A DNA stretch of 64,000 bases from Bubalus kerabau (lineage: Eukaryota > Chordata > Mammalia > Artiodactyla > Bovidae), in contig NC_073628.1 of NCBI RefSeq assembly GCF_029407905.1, forward strand, positions 60,954,501 to 61,018,500, in the 5' to 3' direction. The notes under the pieces are model-generated. The model was given only the letters and a program-made list of their open reading frames with translations, was not told the origin of the DNA and did no database searches. Position numbers and translations under genes: made by a program. Below are positions 44,138 through 53,920 of the stretch, one piece after another; the first letter of the stretch is position 1, and every line of letters starts with the position of its first letter.

Positions 44138-46942
44138 TTTGTGCTTAGTCACTTTACTTCTGTCCAACTCTTTGCCAACCTATGGACTGTAGCCCTCCAG
44201 ATTCCTCTATCCATGGGACTCTCCAGGCAAAATTAGTGGACTGGGTTGCATTTCCTTTTCCAGGAGATCTGTCTAAGTTCAGTTCAGTTCAGTTGCTCAG
44301 TCATGTCCGACTCTTTGCGACTCCATGAATGGCAGCATGCCAGGCCTCCTTGTCCATCACCAATTCCCGGAGTTCACTCAAACTAATGTCCATTGAGTCG
44401 GTGATGCCATCCAGCCATCTCTTCCACTGTCGTCCCCTTCTCCTCCTGCCCCCAATCCCTCCCAGCATCAGAGTCTTTTCCAATGAGTCAACTCTTCCTA
44501 TGAGGTAGCCAAAGTACTGGACTTTTTTTTTTTTTTTTCCAGATTTAGCATCATTCCTTCCAAAGAAGGGCTGATCTCCTTTAGAATGGACTGGTTGGAT
44601 CTCCTTGCAGTCCAAGGGACTCTCAAGAGTCTTCTCCAACACCACAGTTCAAAAGCATCAATTCTTCGTCACTCAGCTTTCTTCACTGTCCCACTCTCAC
44701 ATCCATACATGATCACTGGAAAAACCATAGCCTTGAGTACACAGGCCTTTGTTGGCAAAGTAATGTCTCTGCCTTTCAATATGCTATCTAGGTTGGTCAT
44801 AACTTTCCTTCCAAGGAGTAAGCCTCTTTTAATTTCAAGGCTGCAGTCACAATTTGCAGTGATTTCAGAGCGCAATAAAATAAAGCCTGACACTGTTTCC
44901 ACTGTTTCCTCAGCTATCCCACATGAAGTGATGGGACCAGATACCATGATCTTAGTTTTCTGAATGTGGAGTTTTAAGCCAACTTTTTCACTCTCCTCTT
45001 TCACTTTCATCAAGAGGCTTTATAGTTCCTCTTTGCTTTCTGCCTTAAGGGTAGTGTCATCTGCATATCTGAGGTGATTGATATTTCTCCTGGCAATCTT
45101 GATTCCAGCTTGTGCTTCTTTCAGCCCAGATTTCTCATGATATACTCTGCATAGAATTTAAATAAGCAAGGTGACAATATACAGCCTTGATGTACTCCTT
45201 TTTCTATTTGGAAACAGTCAGTTGTTCCATGTCCAGTTCTAACTGTTGCTTCCTGACCTGCATACAAGTTTTGCAAGAGGCAGCCGAGGTGGTCTGGTAT
45301 TCCCATCTCTTTCAGAATTTCCCACATTTTATTGTGATCCACACAGTCAAAGGCTTTGCATGGTCAATAAGGCAGAAATAGATGTTTTTCTGGAACTCTC
45401 TTGCTTTTTCCATGATCCAGCACATGTTGGAAATTTGATCTCTGGTGGTTCCTCTGCCTTTTCTAAAACCAGCTTGATCATCTGGAAGTTCATGGTTCAC
45501 ATATCGTTGAAGCCTGGCTTGGAGAATTTTGAGCATTACTTTACTAGTGTGTGAGATGAGTGCAATTGTGCGGTTGTTTGAGCATTCTTTGGCATTGCCT
45601 TTCTTTGGGATTGGAATGAAAACTGACCTTTTCCAGTCCGGAGGCCACTGCTGAGTTTTCCAAATCTGCTGGCATACTGAGTGCAGCACTTTCACAGCAT
45701 CATCTTTCAGGATTTTCAATAGCCCAACTGGAATTCCATCACCTCCACTAGCTTTGCTTGTACTGATGCTTTCTAAGGCCCACTTGACTTTGCATTCCAG
45801 CATGTCTGGCTCTAGGTGAGTGATCATACCATCGTGATTATCTTGGTCGTGAAGATTTTTTTGTATAGTTCTTCTGTGTATTCTTGCCAACTCTTCTTAA
45901 TATCTTCTGCTTCTGTTAGGTCCATACCATTTCTGTCCTTTATCGAGCCCATCTTTGCATGAAATGTTCCCTTGGTATCTCTAATTTTCTTGAAGAGATC
46001 TCTAGTCTTGCCCATTCTGTTGTTTAACTCTATGTTTTTGCATTGATCGGTGAGGCAGGCTTTCTTATCTCCCCTTGCTCTTCTTTGGAACTCTGCATTC
46101 AGCTGCTTATATCTTTCCTTTTCTCTTTTGCTTTTCATTTCTCTTCTTTTCACAGCTATTTGTAAGGCCTCCCCAGATAGCCATTTTTGCTTTTTTGCAT
46201 TTCTTTTCCATGGGGATGGTCTTGATCCCTGTCTCCTGTACAATGTCACAAACCTCCATCCATAGTTCATCAGGCACTCTATCTATCAGATCTAGTCCGT
46301 TAAATCTATTTCTCACTTCCACTGTATAATCATCAGGGATTTGATTTAGGTCATACCTGAATGGTCTAGTAGTTTTCCCTACTTTCTTCAATTTCAGTCT
46401 GAATTTGGCAATAAGGCAATAAGGCATTTCAAACTCTTTTGTTGCCCATGATGGCTACTCCATTTCTTCTAAGGGATTCCTGCCCACAGTAGTAGATATA
46501 ATGGTCATCTGAGTTAAATTCACCCATTCCAGTCCATTTTAGTTCACTGATTCCTAGAATGTTGACGTTCACTCTTGCCATCTCCCGTTTGACCACTTCC
46601 AATTTGCCTTGATTCATGGACCTAACATTCCAGGTTCCTATGTAATATTGCGCTATACAGCATTGGACCTTGCTTCCATCACCAGGCACATCCACAACTG
46701 GGTACTATTTTTGGTTTGCCTCCATCCCTTCATTCTTTCTGGAGAGGAGATAATCCTCGTCCAAGGTAATAAGCAGTGGCTGCGCTTTGCTGGAGCTGCT
46801 GTGAAGAGATACCCCACGTCCAAGGTAAGAGAAACCCAAGTAAGACGGTAGGTGTTGCGAGAGGGCATCAGAGGGCAGACACACTGAAACCATAATCACA
46901 GAAAACTAGTCAATCTAATCACACGGTCCACAGCCTTGTCTA

Positions 46943-46993
46943 ACTCAATGAAACTAAGCCATGCCATGAAACTCAATGAAACTAAGCCATGCC
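46943..46993 (+). repeat. Tandem duplication in BovB leader
   Basis: 'aactcaatgaaactaagcca' occurs twice, about 28 bp apart. The BovB at 21380 has it once (at 21969), so the duplication is specific to this copy or its lineage. Confidence 0.75.
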
Positions 46994-47182
46994 GTGTGGG
47001 GCCACCCAAGACGGGCGGGTCATGGTGGAGAGGTCTGACAGAATGTGGTCCACTGGAGAAGGGAATGGCAAACCACTTCAGTATTCTTGCCTTGAGAACC
47101 CCATGAACAGTATGAAAAAGCAAAATGATAGGATACTGAAAGAGGAACTCCCCAGGTCATTCATATCAGATCAGCCACTCAG

Positions 47183-47872
47183 TCATGTCCCACTCTTTGC
47201 CACCCCATGGATCGCAGCACGCCAGGCCGCCCTGTCCATCACCAACTCCCGGAGTTCACTCAGACTCACGTGCATCGAGTTAGTGATGCCATCCAGCCAT
47301 CTCATCCTCTGGCGTCCCCTTCTCCTCCTGCCCCCAATCCCTCCCAGCATCAGACTCTTTTCAAATGAGTCAACTCTTCGCATCAGGTGGCCAAAGTACT
47401 GGAGTTTCAGCTTTAGTATCATTCCTTCCAAAGAAATCCCAGGGACAGTCTCCTTCAGAATGGACTGGTTGGATCTCCTTGCAGTCCAAGGGACTCTCAA
47501 GAGTCTTCTCCAACACCACAGTTCAAAAGCATCAATTCTTCGGTGCTCAGCTTTCTTCACAGTCCAACTCTCACATCCATACACGACCACAGGAAAAACC
47601 ATAGCCTTGAGTAGACGGACCTTTGTTGGCAAAGTAATGTCTCTGCTTTTGAATATGCTATCTAGGTTGGTCATAACTTTCCTTCCAAGGAGTAAGCGTC
47701 TTTTAATTTTATGGCTGCAGTCACCATCTGCAGTGATTTGGGAGCCCAGAAAAATAAAGTCTGACACTGTTTCCACTGTTGCCCCATCTATTTCCCATGA
47801 AGTGGTGGGACCAGATGCCATGATCTTCGTTTTCTGAATGTTGAGCTTTAAGCGAATTTTTTCACTCTCCAC
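47183..47872 (-). pseudogene. BovB C-terminal domain, 229 codons open
   Basis: The continuation of BovB no. 2 on the other side of the L1 insert. It begins ESEKIRLKLNIQKTKIMASG and runs through the thumb/3' domain (VMTNLDSIFKSRDITLPTKV, GCESWTVKKAEHRRIDAFEL, LKLKLQYFGHLMRRVDSFEK) to AIHGVAKSGT. The starting Met is a fusion point, not a real start. Without the L1 insert it would continue the frame of 48455-49648. Confidence 0.75.
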
Positions 47873-48507
47873 TTTCAGTTTCTTTTTTTTTCTTTTTAAT
47901 TTAAATTTATTTATTTTAACTGGAGGCTAATTACTTTACAATATTGTATTGGTTTGCCATACATCAACATGAATCTGCCATGGGTATACACATGTTCCCA
48001 ATCCTGAACACTCCTCCCACCTCCCTCCCCATACCATCCCTCTGGGTCATCCCAGTGCACCAGCCTCAAGCATCCTGTATCCTGCATCGAACCTGGACTG
48101 GCGATTTGTTTCTTATATGATATTATACATGTTACAATGCCATTCTCCCAAATCATCCTACCCTCTCCCTCTCCCACAGAGTCCAAAAGACTGTTCTATA
48201 CATCTGTGTCTCTTTTGCTGCCTCACATACAGGGTTATTATTACCATCTTTCTAAATTCCATATATATGCGTTAGTATACTGTATTGGTGTTTTTCTTTC
48301 TGGCTTACTTCACTCTGTATAATCGGCTCCAGTTTCATCCACCTCATTAGAACTTCTAGATCCTACAAAATGAATTGATGAGTTGGTAGACAAGTGAGGG
48401 CTACTTGCTTGTATTGCATCATTTTAATACCCCTTTCTTACCAAGTGCTCTTAATCAACTGGGCTTTGTTTTTGCCTTGCGTTTTTGTTGACCTTTGTCC
48501 ACTTTCA
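47869..48507 (-). mobile_element. L1 insertion with non-L1 5' segment, perfect 9-bp duplication
   Basis: The insert 47878-48498 is flanked by identical CCACTTTCA repeats at 47869-47877 and 48499-48507. In antisense it contains an A-rich tail (complement, 47880-47900) and the ruminant L1 3' UTR up to about 48354 ('cacctcattagaact'). The remaining 48355-48498 (about 144 bp) is not the L1 sequence expected upstream of that point. The duplication encloses both parts, so they arrived together. Confidence 0.85.
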
Positions 48508-49648
48508 CTTTCATCAAGAGGCTTTTTAGTTCCTCTTCACTTTCTGCCATAAGGGTGGTGTCATCTGCGTATCTGAGGTTATTGATATTTCTTAGGGCAT
48601 TCTTGATTCTAGCTTGTGTTTCTTCCAGTCCAGCGTTTCTCATGATGTACTCTGCATATAAGTTAAACAAACAGGGTGACAATATATAGCCTTGACGAAC
48701 TCCTTTTCCTATTTGGAACCAGTCTGTTTTTCCATGTCCAGTTCTAACTGTTGCTTCCTGACCTGCATACAGATTTCTCAAGAGGCAGGTCAGATGGTCT
48801 GGTATGCCCATCTCTTTCAGAATTTTCCACAGTTTATTGTGATCCACACAGTGAAAGGCTTTGGCATAGTCAATAAAGCAGAAATAGATGTTTTTCTGGA
48901 ACTCTCTTGCTTTTTCCATGATCCACCAGATGTTGGCAATGTGATCTCTGGTTCCTCTGCCTTTTCTAAAACCAGCTTTAACATCTGGAAGCTCACGGTT
49001 TACGTATTGCTGAAGCCTGGCTTGGAGAATTTTGAGCATTACTTTACTAGCGTGTGAGATGAGTGCAATTGTGCGGTAGTTTGCGCATTCTTTGGCATTG
49101 GCTTTCTTTGGGATTGGCATGAAAACTGACCGTTTCCAGTCCTGTGGCCACTGCTGAGTTTTCCAAATGTGCTGGCATGTTGAGTGCAGCACTTTCACAG
49201 CATCATCTTTCAGGATTTTCAATAGCTCAACTGGAATTCCATCACCTCCACTAGCTTTATTCGTAGTGATGCTTTCTAAGGCCCACTTGACTTCACATTC
49301 CAGCATCTCTGGCTCTAGGGCAGTGATCACACCATCGTGATTATCTGGGTCATGAAGATCTTTTTTGTACAGTTCTTTTGTGTATTCTTGCCATCTCTTC
49401 TTAATATCTTTTGCTTCTGTCAGGTCCATACCATTTCTGTCCTTTATCGAGCTCATCTTTGCGTGAAATGTTCCTTCGGTATCTCTGATTTTCTTGAAGA
49501 GATCCCTATTCTTTCCCATTCTGTTGTTTTCCTCTATTTCTTTGCACTGATCGCTGAAGAAGGCTTTGTTATCTCTTCTTGCTATTCTTTGGAACTCTGC
49601 GTTAGGTGCCCAATATGCTACTGGAGATCTTTCCAGGCCAGGGATCAA
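48455..49648 (-). pseudogene. 397-codon chimeric frame: BovB reverse transcriptase core
   Basis: The longest open frame of the window. BovB encodes one protein with an apurinic-type endonuclease followed by a reverse transcriptase; here the endonuclease and the 3' domain are missing. Residues 1-7 come from the host SINE, about 8-15 (SPVAYWAP) from the antisense leader of BovB no. 1, 16 to about 383 from BovB no. 2, and the last 14 (VDKGQQKRKAKTKPS region) from the L1-associated insert. Catalytic regions are intact: FCFIDYAKAFHCVDH (motif A; the usual DCVDH is HCVDH), KGVRQGYILSPCLFNLYAEY (motif B) and LRYADDTTLMAES (motif C, near residue 360). No promoter is evident and translation is doubtful. 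Confidence 0.7.
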
Positions 49649-49691
49649 ATCTGCAATTCTTAGGTCTCCTGCATTGGCAGATGAGTTCTTT

Positions 49692-50018
49692 AAGATTAGA
49701 TATTTAACATATTGATGATGTCTTTTTATTCAGTAGTTTGCATTGGGCTCATTTAGACTATAACAAAGTCACTGAATCATCAAATAGACTGAACCCCTCG
49801 ACCCAATGGATAGACATTTCCAGAATCTCTAGTGACAGGATAAGACAGTATTTACTGAGACGCTGTCCTGATGCAGCTTAGCACCTCCCTGACACATCAC
49901 AAGATCCCTCCAAAGGAGACAGGATTTTTCCAGTTTTAGAGATGAAGATCTATGAATTAAAAGACATTAAGGAGTCTGCCTTTAGTAAGCAACACTGTTG
50001 AAATTTTTATCCAGCTGT
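49692..50018. other. Non-repeat interval
   Basis: Unique sequence following the nested block. No gene seen. Confidence 0.4.
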
Positions 50019-50021
50019 ATA

Positions 50022-50216
50022 TTTGAGTTGGCCAGAAGGTAAAGAATCTGCCTTTAATGTAGGAGACTCAAGTTCAATCCCTGGGTCAGGAAGATACCCT
50101 GGAAAGGGGAATGTCAACCCACTCCAGTATTCTTGCTTAGAGAATCCCATGGACAGAGGAGCCTCGCAGCCTCCAGTGCATGCGGTTGCAAAGAGTCAGA
50201 CAGGACTGAGTGACTA
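50022..50216 (+). repeat. Bov-tA SINE
   Basis: From 'gagttggccagaaggtaaag' through 'agttcaatccctgggtcagg' to 'agtcagacaggactgagtga'. Confidence 0.85.
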
Positions 50217-51033
50217 GCCCTTTTCTTTTTTGAGCTTGTCATTGTATCAGACTGATAGTTTGAAGTTGTTTTAAACTGATTGAATATTACTGAAAATAAG
50301 TTCTCAGCAGGAATAAGAATGTCATTGGCATATCAGCTGTCTTTCATCTACATGCGATGGTATTTAAATGAACTCTTGCAAGAAAGTTCAATGCAAAGCA
50401 CATGAAGGCGTTTCCTTTCTCTTTTTCTCTCTCATACAACTTAAAATTTAAATATTTTTTTCTTGAAAGGAATGTGATCAAGTATTTTAATAAATATGCC
50501 ACTGATTTTATGGTAAACTCTATACCTCTTTTATTCTCCATATATCCATTTAAATTCATGCTCTCATATGCTTATGATCTGTTCTTATTTCAGCCTTCAG
50601 ACATAAGCCATGATTCTTAAAGTAATAACTGTTAAAAACTGGTCTCGAGTTATAATAAAATAAGAACTGCAAAACACTCTGCCCCTGATATTTAGGAAAA
50701 GTTAAAAAGCTTTGAGAATAAATCTGAATGCCCGTATCAGAGAGTTGCCATTTTGATAAAAAATTTAGACCAGTGTGCTTAACCTAGTATTAAGGTAGTC
50801 TTGATTCCTTCTTTAACTATAATGTTTCTAATTATCAGTCGTTAAAACACATTTGGGGATATAATTCTTATTAAACAAGGCAAATGCTGCATGAAACGTA
50901 GTGTGACCTTTTTATTACTGCTTTGTCAGGATATTTCTCCAGAGACATTTATTCTTTTCCAAAGCTTTCTATGTCTTTAAAGAACTCAGTAAGGTATAGT
51001 TTGTTTCTGGTGTGACTCTCAGCTTGTACATTC
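50217..51033. other. AT-rich non-repeat interval
   Basis: Unique AT-rich sequence with no gene. Small frames at 50344-50559 and 50402-50620 lack motifs. Confidence 0.4.
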
Positions 51034-51345
51034 AAAAAGAGGATTTAGCTGCGATCCAAAAGTCTACAAGTAATAAATGCTGGAGAGGGTGTGGAGAAAA
51101 GGGAACCGTCTTACACTGCTGGTGGGAATGCAAACTAGTACAGCCACTATGGAGAACAGTGTGGAGATTCCTTAAAAAACTGGAAATAGAACTGCCTTAT
51201 GATCCAGCAATCCCACTGCTGGGCATACACACTGAGGAAACCAGAAGGGAAAGAGACACGTGTACCCCAGTGTTCATCGCAGCACTGTTTATAATAGCCA
51301 GGACATGGAAGTAACCTAGATGTCCACCAGCAAAAAGAGGATTTA
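51034..51345 (+). mobile_element. Tailless internal L1 ORF2 fragment with 14-bp duplication
   Basis: 51048-51331 is an internal piece of L1 ORF2 (codons AIQKSTSNKCWRGCGEKGT to ALFIIARTWK), closely matching 38177-38460 of the L1 at 37590. It is flanked by identical 14-bp repeats AAAAAGAGGATTTA at 51034-51047 and 51332-51345. It lacks the L1 3' UTR and any poly(A) tail; the insert runs straight into the A-run of the right repeat. Confidence 0.92.
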
Positions 51346-52305
51346 TAATTTATTATGGACTACAAGATATTGCAGTGTGAGTTAAATAACAAAAAGGATA
51401 ATTTTTATTGGAGAAAGATAAATCGTACCCACTTGAGAAGACTAATATAAATGCAGGAAGAATTTTATGTGTGGTAATAATTTGGGATTTTATTGCATTA
51501 AATATGCTCAGAATGTTTATATATCAATATTTCAGAACTCCTCTGATATAAAATATCCTAGTAGAATATTCAAATTGGACAAGAATTGGACAATTTCCCA
51601 CAGTATGGGATGGGGAAAGTATGTTTGAATTTCATCACTGCATTCCTAGGAATAATGTTTAATTTGGGGTTCCTGCTTAAACCTCAGACCAATAGAAGTA
51701 GCTAGTGTGTCCAGCAGCATAGTCAGGCCTTTCTCCTACTTCTTTCCTTTAAGTCATTGTCACCTAATTAGTGATGGTATTTTAATAAAAGAAAAACAGT
51801 AATGAAAAGAGTGAATTACCTTAATCAGAAATGGCATAAAGGGTTATAAAAGAACATTTGTATAATACCCAGGATGGGCTTTCAACTCCAGAATCTTATA
51901 GAAATTATGTAACGATTGATGTTCTTGTATGGGAGGAAATAGATCTGGGAAGAAGAATAAACTTTAGCATCCTGTGCTTATTTGTACATATTATTTCCTT
52001 GATATAGTTTGGCAGGACAGAAAATTAAACATAATTAGCAAAACAAAAATAAGAATTCAGTACCTAGAACTTTGTAAAAGACTTTCAAATCGATGCACCG
52101 TATATAGGAAGACAGTATTCACTGCATAAATTTGAAAAGGTGTGACGTTCAACTTGTTTCCCTTGCCACTGATTTCAATCACAAGACTTTGTTTTTCCAG
52201 TGATGGAATGTGGTGGGCCAGCACACCTAGCCTCCAAGCCAGCCCTGAGCTCTGAATCTCCAACTCACCTGAGAGATGTAATATGCCCTGTCATATCATT
52301 AGGCC
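51346..52305. other. AT-rich non-repeat interval
   Basis: Unique sequence with no gene. A short GC-richer stretch at 52200-52300 precedes the SINE. Confidence 0.4.
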
Positions 52306-52556
52306 AGGATGTCACTGTTGCTGCTGCTGCTGCTGCTAAGCCGCTTCAGTCGTGTCTGACTCTGTGCGACCCCAGAGATGGCAGCCCACCAGGCTCCCCC
52401 ATCCCTGGGATTCTCCAGGCAAGAACACTGGAGTGGGTTGCCATTTCCTTCTCCAATGCATGAAAGTGAAAAGTGAAAGTGAAGTCGCTCAGTCGTGTGC
52501 CGAGGTCCAGCCCTGGCTGATCCAGGGTATTCGAAGGGGAGACGGCGTAGGCGACC

Positions 52557-52583
52557 TATTTATTTATTTATTTATTTATTTAT
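52557..52583. repeat. (TTTA)n microsatellite in LTR
   Basis: About seven TTTA units inside the LTR U5 side. Likely length-variable. Confidence 0.85.
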
Positions 52584-52897
52584 TCAGAGATATAAAGAGG
52601 AATAGAATGAGGATAGCTCAGTAGGAAAATTCAGTGGAGAAAAGAAGCTGAGTAGCTTGGTTTACGCGGAAAATCAATATAACCCGTGACACCAGGTTAG
52701 CTCTGACCACGGAGGCCACAGGCGCCCTCTCGAATAGCGGAAGGTGCCCCACCTTAGACACCTTCTCGAGTGGGTCTTAGAAGCCCAGGCAAATAAATGG
52801 TCGCAGAGGATATCCGCGCTCCAGATGGATACTCAGCTGGAGGTTGAGGGGAAGAATGACATGGGGAGACCAAGCGTTGGTGAGGAAGGCCCATAGC

Positions 52898-52922
52898 TTT
52901 ATTTTCAACAGGGGCTTTTATA
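52898..52922 (-). promoter_or_regulatory. LTR TATA box and polyadenylation signal
   Basis: On the minus strand, 'gggtataaaagcccctg' is followed about 10 bases later by 'aaaataaagc'. This close spacing fits a short R region. Whether it is active is unknown. Confidence 0.65.
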
Positions 52923-53920
52923 CCCTAAGTTACACATAGAGGATAATAGGGGATGCAAAGTCAGCAGTTTTTGATCCTTATCAAAAACCAGTGTTTCTTT
53001 CCTGCAAATTTATCGTATACAAATGGTTTAGGTGATTTACATCATCTTCTGGCCAGAAGGCCTATTAACATTTTATGACTCTTGACAAGGACTTATCAAC
53101 AAAGACTTATTTTCTCTAAGAGTAATTATTTTAAGGTTTGGCGCCATCTTTCGAAGATAAAATTACATTCCTATAGGGCGGATGTGTAATGGGTTTACAA
53201 AGGAAAGAATTTATTACCTTAAGGGTCTAAAGTTACTAACACCAAGGCCACTACTTATTTTTTCTACATACCAACTATATTAATGAATACACATTCAAGG
53301 ATACAATTCAGGGGATGTGAAAACTTGGCAACAAACATTGGCTCATCAATGAAATCTTTTACTAGTTTTATTCTGACAGTTTCTAACTCTCTGAGAGGCT
53401 CTAAGCTATTTGAATATCTTAAGCTTCCCGTGCCTCTTGAGGCTGGGAGACTGTCAACAATCTTATGCATAGCTGTAGGTGTCCGGGTAAACTTGTCAGG
53501 CGAGTTAGAGAGCCATCTGAGGGGTTTGGATTTAAACACTCCTAATTGCCCAGGAACTGTATTAATTGGAGCCATAAGTTAGCTCTTTGACAGAGAGAGC
53601 GAAATGGTGGTGGGGGACAGCCCCCAGTAAAGTCAGAGGTGAGAGCACAAAGCAATAAAGTAGGCAGACTCTGGTTTATTGGGGGTAGATGCTCGAGAAT
53701 ATCCGGGGGGACTCCTGAGGCTCGATCCCGCCTTTGCGTATGCCGAGCCTCCTTCCTCATGACCTTTGTCACGAGTGGAATGTCTCTCGCCGGCTCCCGG
53801 CAGTCGTGTCCGACCCTCAGCGACCCCATGGACTGCAGCCTACCAGGCTCCTCCCTCCGTGGGATTTCCCAGGCAAGAGTACTGGAGTGGGGTGCCATTG
53901 CCTTCTCCGAAGGATGTCAC

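Larger units (their letters stand above)
47160..49603 (-). mobile_element. BovB no. 2, inserted in BovB no. 1
   Basis: Antisense BovB from the tail (about 47160) to the NAEFQ codons at 49603, interrupted by an L1 insertion (47878-48498). Both halves are open: the 3' domain 47183-47872 (229 codons) and the polymerase 48499-49603. No frameshift or stop was seen over the retained length apart from the L1, so it is the best-preserved BovB protein region in the window. It lies inside the leader of BovB no. 1: the leader stops at 47159 and continues at 49604. No clear duplication is visible. Confidence 0.88.
44277..49629 (-). mobile_element. BovB no. 1, near full-length with inverted 5' segment
   Basis: 44277-46744 is antisense BovB from the 3' end through the reverse transcriptase, a partly deleted endonuclease, and back to the leader ('ccagaaagaatgaaggg' on the minus strand). 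At about 46745 it switches to sense leader sequence (46745-47159, ending 'ggaactccccaggtca'), which is interrupted by BovB no. 2 and resumes at 49604-49629 ('aggtgcccaatatgctactg'). Only about 13 nt of leader are missing at the switch. Minus-strand frames 45312-45890 and 45824-46270 keep parts of the polymerase. A short part of the endonuclease is deleted near 46410-46440. Confidence 0.85.
44138..49691 (-). repeat. Bov-tA SINE, antisense, host of a 5.3-kb nest
   Basis: The left part (44138-44276) runs from 'gtgcttagtcactttacttc' to 'ttttccaggagatctgtcta'. The right part (49626-49691) resumes at 'gatctttccaggccaggg' and continues through 'aggtctcctgcattggcag'. Together they make one antisense SINE. 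The interrupted site shows a diverged duplication of about 11 bp: GATCTGTCTAA on the left, GATCTTTCCAG on the right. Confidence 0.8.
52492..53808 (-). mobile_element. Solo LTR of a class II endogenous retrovirus, 6-bp duplication
   Basis: The element 52498-53802 (1305 bp) starts TGCCGAGG and ends CCCGGCA, so TGCCG/CGGCA form the terminal inverted repeat. It is flanked by identical GTCGTG repeats (52492-52497, 53803-53808). Transcription would run on the minus strand: TATA box 'tataaaagcccc' (complement about 52911-52922), polyadenylation signal AATAAA (52898-52903), U3 of about 880 bp and R-U5 of about 400 bp. Six-base duplications are usual for class II (ERVK-like) elements. No internal genes remain, consistent with recombination between two LTRs. 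Confidence 0.9.
52306..53920 (-). repeat. Bov-A2 SINE, antisense, split by an LTR; 10-bp duplication
   Basis: The SINE occupies 52316-52497 (starting with the complement of the CAG tail) and resumes after the LTR, ending 'ccattgccttctccga' at 53910. Identical AGGATGTCAC repeats flank the whole unit (52306-52315 and 53911-53920). Confidence 0.93.

Noticed and set aside
46989..47837. 282-codon plus-strand frame as a gene
   Set aside because: Its left end is sense BovB leader and its body is the complement of the BovB 3' domain, so it is not an independent gene. Kept only as a finding about antisense openness.
51012..51314. Exon derived from L1 with neighbours
   Set aside because: No splice sites at the edges; the exact duplication shows it is an insertion.
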